The notes: generated by a model not told the origin, from the sequence alone. Shown: positions 36,112-46,538, counted from the stretch's first letter. The stretch is 64,000 nucleotides of DNA from CAURNT01 sp963526495 (GCA_963526495.1 CAURNT010000003.1:1-64000); one strand, 5' to 3'. Numbers and translations: made by a program.

Positions 36112-37324
36112 GATTTTAGATATTTTAGGAATTAAAGTAATTTTGAATAAAATAGATACAGATAGAACTTTTTCTTTGAGTTTAGTATTTAATACTGGGT
36201 CAAAAAATGAAAGAGATGATGAGAGAGGACTTTCACATTTATTAGAACACATGATGTTTACAGGAACTAAAAAAAGAACATCTTATGAAATAAGTGAAGA
36301 AATGGATTTTTATGGTGCTGACTTTAATGCGTATACTTCAAAAGAAGTTACAGCATATTATTTTAATTCATTATCTTCTAAACAAAAAGAAACAACAGAT
36401 ATTATGTTTGATATGATAGTAAATCCTATTTTTCCTGAAGAACAGTTAAAAAAAGAGAAGGAAATAATATTTGAAGAAATAAATATGAGTAATGATGAAA
36501 CTGCAAAAATTGTATATGATATGATGTATAGTGAATTATTTAAAGGTAATATTTCTAAAAATGTTATAGGTTCTACTGAAAGTGTAGGAGGATTTACTAG
36601 AGATAATTTAATAGATTACTATAATAGAAGATATACTAGAGATAATTTGATAATTTCAATATCAGGAAATTTTGATGAAGAATTGTTAATATCTATGATT
36701 AAAGAATATTTTGTTAATATGAAAGAAACTAAAGTTGATGATAAATATCCTATAAATGATATATTGAATAAGCAAGTTTCTATAAAAAAAGAATTAAATC
36801 AATTAAATATATATATGGTGACAAAAATACATAATAATAAGACTGATATATATAATGATTATGTGACAACTATTGTAGAGTATATATTAGGAGATGGATT
36901 TAGTTCAAGATTATTCCAAGAAATTAGAGAAAAAAGAATGCTGGCTTATTCAGTTTATTCATTTGGTATAAATTTTAAAGAATTAAATGGGTTAGGTATT
37001 TATATAGGAACATCTAAAAATAAATATAATGAAGCTATAGAAGTTACAAATGAAGTTATAGAAAAAATGAAAAATGAGGGAATTACAGAAAGAGAACTTG
37101 AAAAAACTAAAAATTATATTTTATCTTCAAGAGCTTCATCTAAAGATAATTATAAGTTAGCGTTTAGATATTCTTCAATGTATAGGAAGTATTCTAAAAT
37201 ATATCTTGATAAAGATATAGAAGATATTTTAGCTAAAATTAGTGTAAATGAAGTAAATGATAAAATAAATGAAATATTGAATAATTTTAGTACGTGTATA
37301 ATTGGTGATATAGATGGTGAGTGA
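36104..37324 (+). CDS. M16-family zinc metallopeptidase
   Basis: A 406-residue peptidase of the insulinase / processing-peptidase family. The inverted zinc motif HLLEH (in GLSHLLEHMMFTGT) and the downstream Glu ligand in KEKEIIFEEINM are present, followed by the second, inactive half (FSSRLFQEIREKRMLAYSVYS). No signal peptide is seen, so it acts in the cytoplasm. It resembles Bacillus YmxG/MlpA. It ends in TGA, one of the genes showing that TGA is a normal stop here, and overlaps rodA by 11 bases. Confidence 0.9.
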   Translation: MSKILDILGIKVILNKIDTDRTFSLSLVFNTGSKNERDDERGLSHLLEHMMFTGTKKRTSYEISEEMDFYGADFNAYTSKEVTAYYFNSLSSKQKETTDIMFDMIVNPIFPEEQLKKEKEIIFEEINMSNDETAKIVYDMMYSELFKGNISKNVIGSTESVGGFTRDNLIDYYNRRYTRDNLIISISGNFDEELLISMIKEYFVNMKETKVDDKYPINDILNKQVSIKKELNQLNIYMVTKIHNNKTDIYNDYVTTIVEYILGDGFSSRLFQEIREKRMLAYSVYSFGINFKELNGLGIYIGTSKNKYNEAIEVTNEVIEKMKNEGITERELEKTKNYILSSRASSKDNYKLAFRYSSMYRKYSKIYLDKDIEDILAKISVNEVNDKINEILNNFSTCIIGDIDGE

Positions 37325-38420
37325 TAAAAGAAATTCACATAAATTTAGTTATAAAATAGCTAGAATTAATAAATTACTATTATTTGTTGTTTATTTATTA
37401 GTTACTATTAGTACATTATTTGTTTATAGTGCTACAAGAAATATTAGTTATGTAAAAAATAATATATTATGGATAATTATAGGTACAGTAATAATGATAC
37501 TTATTATGTTATTTGATTATAGAGTTACTAAAAAATATATAAATTATATATATATATTATCTTTATTAACATTGGGATATACTAAATTTTTTGGAGTTAC
37601 AAAGCTTGGTGCAAAAAGATGGATAGATTTTGGATTTATACAAATACAACCTTCTGAATTTATTAAAATTTTTCTTATTATGATATATTCCTTTTGGATA
37701 GTAAAAAGATTTAAAAATGGTATAAATAGTCTTAAAGATATAATATTATCTTTTGCTCCAGGTATACCGATATTAGCATTACTTTTATTACAACCAGATC
37801 TTGGAACTACACTTATACTTTGCTTTTCATTTTTGTGTATATTGATATTATATAATGCTTATATGAAACCGATAGTTATGATATTCATAACATTATTAAT
37901 TTTATCAGCTCCTATATATACCTTTGTTCTTCATGATTATCAAAAAGTAAGAATAGAAACTTTTTTAAATCCTGAAAAAGATTTGAAAAATAAAGGTTGG
38001 CATGTTGCACAGTCTAAGATTTCTATAGGGTCTGGAAGACTTACAGGTAAAGGTTATCTTGATGGTAGTCAGAGTAGATTAAAGTTTTTACCTGAATCAC
38101 AAACAGATTTCATATTTTCAGTAATAGGTGAGGAAATAGGATTTATTGGTTCAACTGGTGTTCTTTTACTTTATTTTTTACTAATATGGTCTTTAATAAA
38201 TACATCAAAAATAATAGTAGATAGTTATGGAAGAATAATATTATATGGACTTTCTGGAATATTTTTAGCTCATGTAATAATAAATGTAGGAATGACAGTA
38301 GGTTTAGTGCCAGTTACAGGTAAACCGTTATTGTTGATGAGTTATGGAGGTTCATCATTTTTATCAGCATTTATGATGATAGGATTGGCTCAAAGTATAA
38401 AAATGCATAATGAGGATTAG
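37314..38420 (+). CDS. rodA: RodA-type SEDS peptidoglycan glycosyltransferase
   Basis: A 368-residue polytopic membrane protein that polymerises lipid II during lateral wall growth. SEDS motifs: GAKRWIDFGFIQIQPSEF, LLLLQPDLGTT, GSGRLTGKGYLDGSQSRLKFLPESQTDFIFSVIGEEIGF and the final LLMSYGGSSFLSAF. The spelling LKFLPESQTDFIF points to RodA rather than FtsW, in keeping with a rod-shaped cell. ATG 37314 overlaps the M16 gene; GTG 37317 is an alternative. Confidence 0.88.
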   Translation: MVSDKRNSHKFSYKIARINKLLLFVVYLLVTISTLFVYSATRNISYVKNNILWIIIGTVIMILIMLFDYRVTKKYINYIYILSLLTLGYTKFFGVTKLGAKRWIDFGFIQIQPSEFIKIFLIMIYSFWIVKRFKNGINSLKDIILSFAPGIPILALLLLQPDLGTTLILCFSFLCILILYNAYMKPIVMIFITLLILSAPIYTFVLHDYQKVRIETFLNPEKDLKNKGWHVAQSKISIGSGRLTGKGYLDGSQSRLKFLPESQTDFIFSVIGEEIGFIGSTGVLLLYFLLIWSLINTSKIIVDSYGRIILYGLSGIFLAHVIINVGMTVGLVPVTGKPLLLMSYGGSSFLSAFMMIGLAQSIKMHNED

Positions 38421-38422
38421 AT

Positions 38423-39256
38423 ATGAAATATATAGTAGATATTAATAGTGAAAATATGAGATTAGATAAGTTTATTAGGAAATATTCTGAAGAAACAAGT
38501 TTAAGTGTTTTATTTTCTTTAATTAGAAAAGGTCAAATAAAAGTTAATTCTAAAAAATCTAAGGAAAATTATAGACTGCAAAAAGGAGATGAGATATATC
38601 TTCCTGAAAGTGCTAAAATTAATTTTGAAAATAAGAAAAATGTCAAAATATATAATAATTCATTAAAAGAAATGATAGTATTTGAAGATGAAAATATATT
38701 TGTTGTAAATAAACCTGTAGGAGTAGCTATGCATAAAGGTGATGGTCATGAATATGGACTTTCCGAAATGGCTAAGGAATATTTTAAATCTCAAGATGTT
38801 AATTTTTCAAATAGATTAGATATAAAAACTGAAGGTTTGGTTATAGGAGCTAAAAATCTTAAATTTTTAAGACTTATTAATGAAGAAATAAGGGAAAAAA
38901 GAGTAGTAAAAAAATATATAGCTAAAGTAAAAAAAGGAAATCTTAAATTAAATGATGAATTTATGTCTAATAAAAAACTTTTAGTTACCAATAATAAAGT
39001 TATTGTATCAAATAAAGGTTTAGATTCTTTAACTTATTTTAAGGTGTATAAGATAGAAAATAATATGGCTTTTATAGATATTGACCTTAAAACTGGTAGA
39101 AAACATCAAATTAGAGTTCATTTATCAGATTTAGGTTATAGTATTGTTGGAGATGATAAATATGGTGATTATTCTTCTAAAGATAGACTTTATCTTAAAT
39201 GTTATAAGATAAAATTTTTAAAATATAATATAGAAATAGATAAATATTTTTTATAA
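38423..39256 (+). CDS. RluA-family pseudouridine synthase
   Basis: A 277-residue RNA modification enzyme. An N-terminal S4 domain (MRLDKFIRKYSEE ... LFSLIRKGQIKVN) precedes the catalytic domain, with VVNKPVGVAMHKGDG, the active-site loop SNRLDIKTEGLVIGAKN (Asp nucleophile) and LKTGRKHQIRVHLSDLG. The usual HRLD is NRLD here. The target uridine in rRNA cannot be told from sequence. Its last three codons and stop lie inside the left 28-bp repeat of the adjacent island, so insertion there preserved its C-terminus. Confidence 0.9.
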   Translation: MKYIVDINSENMRLDKFIRKYSEETSLSVLFSLIRKGQIKVNSKKSKENYRLQKGDEIYLPESAKINFENKKNVKIYNNSLKEMIVFEDENIFVVNKPVGVAMHKGDGHEYGLSEMAKEYFKSQDVNFSNRLDIKTEGLVIGAKNLKFLRLINEEIREKRVVKKYIAKVKKGNLKLNDEFMSNKKLLVTNNKVIVSNKGLDSLTYFKVYKIENNMAFIDIDLKTGRKHQIRVHLSDLGYSIVGDDKYGDYSSKDRLYLKCYKIKFLKYNIEIDKYFL

Positions 39257-39273
39257 AGTTTTTTATATAGTAT
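39246..39273 (+). repeat. Left 28-bp direct repeat, dif-like
   Basis: Identical to 49657-49684. It can be read as an 11-bp arm ending in ATAA, a 6-bp centre AGTTTT and an 11-bp arm starting with TTAT, the layout of XerC/XerD (dif) sites. It contains the last three codons and stop of the rluA-type gene. Confidence 0.8.
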
Positions 39274-39314
39274 GTCAATTAAAAGTGAAAATGTTTCAAA
39301 AAAAGTAAATTAAG

Positions 39315-39356
39315 AGTCCCTAAAATTTAAAAGTAAAATTTGATAATTTAGGGACT
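39315..39356. terminator. Hairpin at the end of the transposase fragment
   Basis: AGTCCCTAAA (39315-39324) and TTTAGGGACT (39347-39356) pair perfectly, with T-rich sequence after it on the plus strand. It probably ends transcripts from both sides. Confidence 0.6.
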
Positions 39357-39362
39357 TTTAAA

Positions 39363-40109
39363 TTAAACGTAATCAATATATGTTTCAAGTTTCTTACTCT
39401 TTTCAAGATACTTAATAAATGATTCTCTTTTCCAAGGATGAGATATAGGAGGAATATATTTTTTCTTAACTTTAACTTCAACCACATCATCAAAGTTATT
39501 AGAAACCTTTGAAATTCTTTCAACTTCTTCTAAAGAATAAATATTATCATCAACACTAGCAAACAACTTATTATCAAAAGATTTAATAACTAAAACATTA
39601 CTAGAAGGTCTAGGGTAAACCTTTAAACCATTATTATCAAGAAAAGCATAATATTTATTATTAAATCTAATACAATTACCTTTATCGACCTTTCTAGTAT
39701 TAATAACAGATAATATTAAATTTAATTCTTCAATATCATCTTGCATTTGAAACACATTTAATGTATTATTAATATTAATTGAGAACTTGTTATTGAAGTC
39801 TTCAATGAACTGTGGTAGGAACATATTAGCACTTTCAATATCATTGATATTATTAATTCTCAATTCATTTACAAGGCATGATTGAAGGGTTCCAAATATT
39901 CTTTCAACACGCCCTTTTGCTTGAGGGGAAGAAGTAGTTCTAAAATCAATACCTAATCTATGAAAAGCATAAGCATATTGAGTAAATGTATCATTTTCTA
40001 AACTTTTATTAGATTTAAGTTTATACTCAAATACAGTTCTTTTATCAGTAAGTAAAGCATAAGGAATACCATAATTAATTATCATATTTAAATAACACAC
40101 AATAGACAT
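39363..40109 (-). pseudogene. Truncated IS transposase, C-terminal half (ISNCY / IS1202-like)
   Basis: 248 residues remain. The fragment begins near the second acidic residue of the DDE triad (PYALLTDKRTVFEY) and includes the third region with SSPQAKGRVERIFGTLQ (Glu), plus the C-terminal domain. A stop lies two codons upstream of the first ATG, and the N-terminal helix-turn-helix and first Asp are absent, so it cannot be active. The sequence style (LTDxRTVFEY, then GRVERxFGTLQ) fits ISNCY/IS1202-type transposases, known for unusually long target duplications of about 27 bp; that fits the flanking 28-bp repeat. Family name is from memory of motifs. Confidence 0.75.
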
Positions 40110-40126
40110 TAATTAAACATGATCTA

Positions 40127-40155
40127 TTGACTATCGCCTTAATCTATGATATAAG
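40127..40155 (+). promoter_or_regulatory. Promoter of the CdiA-like gene
   Basis: TTGACT (40127-40132), 17-base spacer, TATAAG (40150-40155). It begins about 18 bases from the truncated end of the transposase. Confidence 0.7.
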
Positions 40156-40201
40156 AAGATAACTAAGATTAAAATAAATATATATAAAGGAGAATAAATT
40201 T

Positions 40202-43200
40202 ATGAAATATATAAATAAAATGACAATTTTACTATCATTAATATTAGGTTTTAATTCATTATCAGAAATAACACCAGATGGAAATACAAATGTATATGTA
40301 GAAAGGTCAAATAATGAAGTAGAAGTAATAAACATATCAACACCATCACAAAAAGGAATATCAGATTCAACATTTAATAAATTTAATGTAGATAAAAATG
40401 GAGCCATCTTAAATAATTCAACAACAATAGGAAGAACAAGAATAGCAGGAATAATAAATAGAAACAATAATTTGATTACACCTGCAAGAGTAGCATTACT
40501 ACGTGTAACAAGTACAGATAAATCAGAATTAAAAGGGACATTAGAAGCACTAACTAAAAATAATCTTGATGTAATATTATCAAATAAGAACGGGATAACT
40601 TTAGATGGTGCTAATTTTTTTAATATACACAATATGACATTAACAACAGGAGAAGTAAGAGTAAAAGAAGATGGTAATCTTAGTTCTATTAATATAAATA
40701 ACAATAAAGAAATATTAACATTAACAGAATTAAATACAAATAATGTAAATACATTGAATATATTAAGTGGTGTATCAAGAATAGAAAAAGACCTAATAGG
40801 AAATAATATTAACTTAGTAACAGGAAGTAATATAGTAAATATAGATGGAAATGAAGTAGAAATAGTAAAAACACAAAGTGGAGAACTAGGTATACCTATT
40901 AGTGCAGAAATACTTGGAAGTATACATGGAGATAGTGTAAGGATAATAGCAACAAAATCAGGAATAGGTGTAAAAAGTATAGTAGCAGATAGTGTAGATA
41001 TAGAATCAAAATCACAAATAAAAACAGAGGCAATAATATCAAATACTACAAAAATATCACAAGAAGAAGATTTTAATAATGAGGGAAATATAATAGCAAA
41101 TAATAACCTAAGCATAGAAGCAAGGAATATATTAAATGATAATAACAAGGTATTAGTAAGTGATAATATATCATTAAAAGCAAAAGAAGATATATTAAAT
41201 AGAAATGGATCAATAATATATGCAACAAATAAATTAAATATAGAGTCAAATAACTTAGATAATTTAGGAAATGTAAAAAGTTATGGAACATATATAAAGA
41301 AATGGATAAGTGCAAATGGAGATGTATTTGATGAAAGTAATATAGATAATTGGAAGTTAAATATATCAGATAAGTATAAAGATTTTAGATGGTTTAGAGG
41401 AAATGAAACAACTATAGCTAAAGAAAAAGCCTTAAGTCAATTCTATGGAGTAAAAGAACTATTAAAGGTAGAAGAAAAACAAGAAGAAAATAACAATAAT
41501 AATGATAAAGATAAAAAACCAGTTCCCCCTAAAGTAGAAGTAACAGGAACAACAAATGGAATATTTTCAAGTCTTGATAAATATTCATACCTATTTAATA
41601 AGTATATAGATGAGTATAAGGAAAAACATAAAGATAAAATGAGTCTAAATGAAGACTATAGTGGTTCATATACTTTAACAGAAGATAGAGAAGGTAATAA
41701 GACACTAAAAGCAGTAATAGAACAAAGTAATCAAGAAACAAATTATTCAGTAATAAGTGGAAAAGAAATAGAAATAAATAGTAAAGGTGTAGTAAATAAT
41801 AAAGATGGAAAGATATTAGGAGCTAATACTACACATATTAACTCAAAAGAATTTAATAATACAAGTAGTATAAGTAATGAAAGTATTCTATTACAAGATG
41901 GAAAAGAAACTTTAACTTATTCTGGAGATAGAACATGTTGGGGATTAGGGCTTGCTTTTTGTAATATAGAACACAGTGCCTCATATCAAAGAACATTAAA
42001 TGATGGAAGAGAAGAATATATTAAAGCCTTACCTAGTATATTAAGTGGAAAAGATATACAAATAAAATCAGATATAGTTAATTTTAAAGATGAAGATAAA
42101 AGAACAGTAAGAGAAGAAAATATATTAACATCAACAAAAACAATAATAGAAAAAGATAATAAAACTGTTAATACACCTATAGAAGAAAGAGCAGAATATA
42201 CAAAGTTATCAAATTTTTACAAATCAGCAAATTTTAAAATAGATGTAAGAAGATATATACCTAAAAATACAGAAGATAGATTAAAAGTATTAGAAGAAGA
42301 AATAGAAAGAAGAAAACAACTACCTAGTAATATTAAAATAGATGCAAGTAAGTTAAGTATAAGAGATCAAAAACTATTATTTAATAATATATTACTTAGT
42401 TCAAATAACATAGATATACAAGGAGCAGATGTAAAAGCTTTAAATAATTTAGATATTAAAGCTAATAATATTAATATAGAAGGTATAAAGCATAAAGAAG
42501 AAATAAATATAGATACAAGAGATAATGGTGGATTAATATTTTCTAATATATCAAAAGAAAAGATAATAAAAGAAGATATATTAAGTTCAAACCTAAATGC
42601 TAAAAATATCAATATAGAAAGTAAAGATACAACAATAAAAGGCTCAAATATAAAAGCAGATAATATAGATATTAATTCAGATAAACTAAATATATTATCA
42701 GATAAGACTAGAGATGAAAGACATAGTTATGATGAAAATAGAGTTTTAATATTTGGGAATAGAGAAAAAGTAGATGAAAGTAAAGAAACTAATCATTCAA
42801 CTAATATAATAGGAAATATTAATATTAAAGGTAAGGAAGTATTAGTAAAAGGATCTAATTTATTATCTAATGAAGATATATCAATAAAAGCTAATAAGGT
42901 AGATATACTTGATGAAAAAGTAAAACTAACTACTAATGATTCAAAGATAGTATCAGATGTACATATAGAGAGTAATGATATATTAAAAGATGGTAAGGCA
43001 AAACTAAATGCAGGATATAGATTTAATAAAACAGATAAAGAAGTAGAACAAGATATATCAGTAAAATCAAATCTAATAGGGAAAAATATTAAAATAGAAT
43101 CAAGTGATATACTAAATACTAATGCAGATATATCAAGTGAAAGTCTAAAACTAAAATCAAAAGAAATAAACCTACTAGATAGTAAAGATAAGATATCAGA

Positions 43201-45670
43201 AAAGAGTAATGAATTTAATTTAGAAATAGGAGTAAATGCAAGATTAGGATCATCAATAATAGATTTAGGTAAAAGTATATATGAAAGTGTAAGTTCTAAA
43301 GATAGGAATATAACCCAAAGATTTAGAGATTTAAGAAATACATTATCATCAGTACATGATATAAATAGAAAGATATCAAAAGATCCAACACAGTTAATAG
43401 ATGCAACAATAGGTGCAAGTATAGGTGTAGATAATACAAATATTAAGAAAGAACAAGAACTATCAAGAAAAGGATTAATACAATCAAATAATATAGAGCT
43501 AATAGCAGATAGTGTAAGTATAACAAATCAAGAGATAAATGCAGATAGTTTAAAGATAGAAAGTGATGTATTAAAACTAAATAAAGGAGAAAGTAAAGAA
43601 ACACAAACGATAACAACAGCAGGAGCAAAGATAGGAGTAGAGTATAATGTAGTTACTCAACAAACAAAAATTGATGCAAATGCAAAAGTACAGAATGATT
43701 ACTATGAAAAAAATAGATATAGTGATAATATATTAAATGTAGGAAATCTTGACATACAAAGTAAGAAGATAGAAGAAGATAAAAGAGAAGATAGTGAACA
43801 TACATTAAGTTATGGTGGAAGTATAGGAACAAGTGGAATAGGACTAAATTATGAAAAAGATGGAAATGGATTTAGTATAGGAACAACACTAGAAGGAAAG
43901 TTAACTAATACATCATTAAAGCTAGGAAATGAAGATTATGATTTAAATGGAGATTTAATACATAAGGAAAATAGGGATAATTTAGTAAATGATGTTAAAA
44001 ATGTAATAAATACACCTAGCGCATATGCTAAGGCTGTAGATAAGACTATTAAATATGGTTTAGATATAGTAACAGAAATAAGGAATGAATTACATTATAA
44101 TAATGTAGAAACAGAAACAAGATTACAATATTTAAAAGAAGATATAGAAAAAGAAGAAAATAGGGCATTAAAGAAATTAAAGATAGAAGAATATCTTAAA
44201 AATATATCTAATTTAAGGGGCGAAGAATTTAAAAATATTAGATATGTAAGAGATGAAGAATTTAATGCAGCAGTAGATAAGGATAATAACCTATATATTA
44301 ACGTAGATAGAATAGATATAGAAGATATATCTAATTTAAATGGTATAATGTCATATGAATCAAATAGATGGAGTTATCCAGATAAAGAAAAAGATGACTT
44401 ATCAGTACATTCAACAGCACCAGATGTAGTAAATGGAAAAACAACACTTGATGTAGAAGAATATGTCTTAAGTGATGAGGAAAGAGAAGGAATTAGAGAA
44501 AATAACTCATTTAGGATTAATGATGTTCCAGAAGTAAATATTTTTGGTGATGATAATAAACTAAACTATAAAATAGAATACAAAAAATTAACTACTAAGG
44601 AGAAAAAACTTTTTGATAAATTGACTGAAAAACAAAAAACTAATGTTATGAATAATTGGTTATTCTATAAAGAAGATAAAGTTAACTCAAAAGAAAACAT
44701 TGATAGAAGTAAACTGATGAATTTTATTAATAACCCTTCTTTAATTTATACTGGAATAGATACAAAAGGTTTTAGTATGGCTGAAATAAATGACTTAAGT
44801 ATGTTAAGTTATAAAGAACCAGAAAAAGCTATGAAAGAATTTAAAAAGACAAATAAAATTTCTGATGTAAAATTTTATGAAAAAAAACTTATAGGATTAC
44901 AGTTGTATGATTTAAAATTAAAAAACGGAGGACTTATAATAGATGTAAGAGGTAGTGATGAACCTATTGATTGGGTTCAAAATTTTATGTTAGGAATAAG
45001 TAATAATTTTCAATATAGAGCTATAAGTAAACATGTAAGAGAAGTTAGAAAAAAAGAAAATTTAAAAAATGAAAAAATATTGGTTATCGGGCATTCTTTA
45101 GGTGGTGGAGGCTCTAATTATGCAGCATATGAAAACGAGAATGTTCAAGCAATTTCTATTGATCCATCACCTGTTATTAAAGAAAAAGGAAATATTAACA
45201 ATTTTAAAAATTCTAGAAATACTTATGTATATGTTCCAAATAATGCTCCATTAAATGTAACGTTTATAAATGAAAAAGGACAATTAGAAGCAATGTCTAA
45301 AATTTCTCTTTATAAAATAATTGCAACTGAAGTGTTTAAATTACAAGAAAGAATAAATCCTTCATCTTTTGGTAATATTATGGCTAAAGTATTAGAAAAT
45401 GTAGAATATAAAACTTATCCTGCATATCAAAATTCTAATAATCTTGATGATGTAAAAGAAAAAAAGATTAAGGAGTATGAAAATATGCCTGAAATAAAAG
45501 AGTTTAAAGATTCGATTAGAAAAAAAGATAAAAGTAAATTAAGAAAAATAGTTGGAAATCAAAAGGTTCAAGAATATCTTAAATTAAAAGACAATGGATT
45601 TATGGAAACTTTGAAAAGAGAGCATCAAATAGGAGAAGTAGATGAACAATCTAATATACTGGTTAAATAA
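40202..45670 (+). CDS. CdiA/FHA-like TpsA exoprotein with a C-terminal lipase-type domain
   Basis: An 1822-residue secreted filament. Signal peptide (residues 1-22), then a TPS secretion domain (NVYVERSNNEVEVINISTPS, ISDSTFNKFNVDKNGAILNN, LDVILSNKNGITLDGANFFN). Residues about 270-1300 form a beta-helix of haemagglutinin-type repeats (ISLKAKEDILNRNGSIIY, NIESKDTTIKGSNIKADN). The junction DVEEYVLSDEERE at about 1417 marks the start of a variable C-terminal module, because the same 40 bases recur before the orphan module at 46554. The module, about 390 residues, carries LIIDVRGSDEPIDW and GHSLGGG (Ser1632), hallmarks of class 3 lipases / DUF2974 hydrolases, with a conserved HQ-x3-VD near the end. 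Its use as a toxin against neighbouring cells is inferred from architecture and adjacent immunity gene. Confidence 0.8.
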   Translation: MKYINKMTILLSLILGFNSLSEITPDGNTNVYVERSNNEVEVINISTPSQKGISDSTFNKFNVDKNGAILNNSTTIGRTRIAGIINRNNNLITPARVALLRVTSTDKSELKGTLEALTKNNLDVILSNKNGITLDGANFFNIHNMTLTTGEVRVKEDGNLSSININNNKEILTLTELNTNNVNTLNILSGVSRIEKDLIGNNINLVTGSNIVNIDGNEVEIVKTQSGELGIPISAEILGSIHGDSVRIIATKSGIGVKSIVADSVDIESKSQIKTEAIISNTTKISQEEDFNNEGNIIANNNLSIEARNILNDNNKVLVSDNISLKAKEDILNRNGSIIYATNKLNIESNNLDNLGNVKSYGTYIKKWISANGDVFDESNIDNWKLNISDKYKDFRWFRGNETTIAKEKALSQFYGVKELLKVEEKQEENNNNNDKDKKPVPPKVEVTGTTNGIFSSLDKYSYLFNKYIDEYKEKHKDKMSLNEDYSGSYTLTEDREGNKTLKAVIEQSNQETNYSVISGKEIEINSKGVVNNKDGKILGANTTHINSKEFNNTSSISNESILLQDGKETLTYSGDRTCWGLGLAFCNIEHSASYQRTLNDGREEYIKALPSILSGKDIQIKSDIVNFKDEDKRTVREENILTSTKTIIEKDNKTVNTPIEERAEYTKLSNFYKSANFKIDVRRYIPKNTEDRLKVLEEEIERRKQLPSNIKIDASKLSIRDQKLLFNNILLSSNNIDIQGADVKALNNLDIKANNINIEGIKHKEEINIDTRDNGGLIFSNISKEKIIKEDILSSNLNAKNINIESKDTTIKGSNIKADNIDINSDKLNILSDKTRDERHSYDENRVLIFGNREKVDESKETNHSTNIIGNINIKGKEVLVKGSNLLSNEDISIKANKVDILDEKVKLTTNDSKIVSDVHIESNDILKDGKAKLNAGYRFNKTDKEVEQDISVKSNLIGKNIKIESSDILNTNADISSESLKLKSKEINLLDSKDKISEKSNEFNLEIGVNARLGSSIIDLGKSIYESVSSKDRNITQRFRDLRNTLSSVHDINRKISKDPTQLIDATIGASIGVDNTNIKKEQELSRKGLIQSNNIELIADSVSITNQEINADSLKIESDVLKLNKGESKETQTITTAGAKIGVEYNVVTQQTKIDANAKVQNDYYEKNRYSDNILNVGNLDIQSKKIEEDKREDSEHTLSYGGSIGTSGIGLNYEKDGNGFSIGTTLEGKLTNTSLKLGNEDYDLNGDLIHKENRDNLVNDVKNVINTPSAYAKAVDKTIKYGLDIVTEIRNELHYNNVETETRLQYLKEDIEKEENRALKKLKIEEYLKNISNLRGEEFKNIRYVRDEEFNAAVDKDNNLYINVDRIDIEDISNLNGIMSYESNRWSYPDKEKDDLSVHSTAPDVVNGKTTLDVEEYVLSDEEREGIRENNSFRINDVPEVNIFGDDNKLNYKIEYKKLTTKEKKLFDKLTEKQKTNVMNNWLFYKEDKVNSKENIDRSKLMNFINNPSLIYTGIDTKGFSMAEINDLSMLSYKEPEKAMKEFKKTNKISDVKFYEKKLIGLQLYDLKLKNGGLIIDVRGSDEPIDWVQNFMLGISNNFQYRAISKHVREVRKKENLKNEKILVIGHSLGGGGSNYAAYENENVQAISIDPSPVIKEKGNINNFKNSRNTYVYVPNNAPLNVTFINEKGQLEAMSKISLYKIIATEVFKLQERINPSSFGNIMAKVLENVEYKTYPAYQNSNNLDDVKEKKIKEYENMPEIKEFKDSIRKKDKSKLRKIVGNQKVQEYLKLKDNGFMETLKREHQIGEVDEQSNILVK
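44448..44487 (+). repeat. 40-bp repeat B, copy 1 (toxin-module junction)
   Basis: Perfectly identical to 46554-46593. It encodes the DVEEYVLSDEERE junction just before the lipase-type module of the CdiA-like protein. Confidence 0.9.
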
Positions 45671-45682
45671 AAAGGAGAATCA

Positions 45683-46516
45683 ATGAAAAAAAGAGAAAAA
45701 TTTGTAATTTTAATACTATTTCTATTAATTTTAAGAGAGTTTTATGGACTAGCCATAAAAAAAGAAATATTATTAATGTATAAAAATGAAAAGAATATAA
45801 TAATAGATGAAAAAGATATAAGAGTTAAAAGGCGTTTTAATGAACTTAATGGATTTGATAATTATGATATAGCTTTTGTTAAAAAATATAAACCAAAATT
45901 AGATTATTTTAAGATATATGATGTATATTATGGAAGTTTTGAAGATATAAGTTTTGGTTTATTATATAGAGCAGAAAAAAAGTATATAATAGATAAACTT
46001 ATATATGATAAATCAAAGGGGAATGACTTTGAGAAATTAGATAAATATATTCAAGATAATAAAAAAAGAATATTTAAAATTTTTCTACAAGAAAATTATG
46101 ATGAGAAATTAGATTTGAAAATAAGAATAGATATGGACATATTTGAAAGTTTGGATTTTAATAAGTCAAATAACAAATTTTATCTTAATCCAAAAGATGT
46201 ATATACCATTGAAGATCATATTATGAAATTTTCAGAAGAATCTAATCCTGATTACGAGTACTTACGTAACGAAAGAGAACGAATGTTTTTTAATAAACCA
46301 ATAAAATATGAAGATATTGATTGGTATAAATATATTTTATTTATGGGAGATTATCCTGCTTTAAGTCTTTATGTAGTAGAAAATGATAATGGTAATGAGT
46401 GGAATAAGACAATAAATACCTCAGATGATCCTAAAAAAATAGAAGAATTAAAACAATTATATAAAGAATTTGAACAATTTTACAACAAAGAAACATTCAC
46501 CTTTGCAATAAGGTAG
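45683..46516 (+). CDS. Putative immunity protein for the CdiA-like lipase effector
   Basis: A 277-residue protein with an N-terminal membrane segment (FVILILFLLILREFYGLAI) and no lipobox, placing the rest outside the cytoplasm. It starts 12 bases after the effector gene with AAAGGAG. It is a paralogue of the protein at 47566-48432, sharing IYDKSKGNDFEKLDKYIQDN and the FMGDYP and YKEFEQFYN regions. Position right behind the toxin module and pairing of each module with one such protein support immunity. A periplasmic or membrane location fits protection against a lipase. No known immunity family is recognised. Confidence 0.6.
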   Translation: MKKREKFVILILFLLILREFYGLAIKKEILLMYKNEKNIIIDEKDIRVKRRFNELNGFDNYDIAFVKKYKPKLDYFKIYDVYYGSFEDISFGLLYRAEKKYIIDKLIYDKSKGNDFEKLDKYIQDNKKRIFKIFLQENYDEKLDLKIRIDMDIFESLDFNKSNNKFYLNPKDVYTIEDHIMKFSEESNPDYEYLRNERERMFFNKPIKYEDIDWYKYILFMGDYPALSLYVVENDNGNEWNKTINTSDDPKKIEELKQLYKEFEQFYNKETFTFAIR

Positions 46517-46538
46517 AAAGGACTTAAATGAAAAAATA
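46487..46538 (+). repeat. 52-bp repeat A, copy 1
   Basis: Identical to 48443-48494. It covers the last codons of the first immunity gene (KETFTFAIR), its stop, the ribosome binding site AAAGGA and a start ATGAAAAAATA that corresponds to the beginning of the TpsB-like gene, of which only a nine-codon relic remains here. Confidence 0.9.

Noticed and set aside
40144..41148. 334-codon minus-strand frame antisense to the CdiA-like gene
   Set aside because: Its translation is low-complexity, rich in L, S, F and I, as expected from the reverse of a T/N/I/K-biased beta-helix gene, and it has no credible start.
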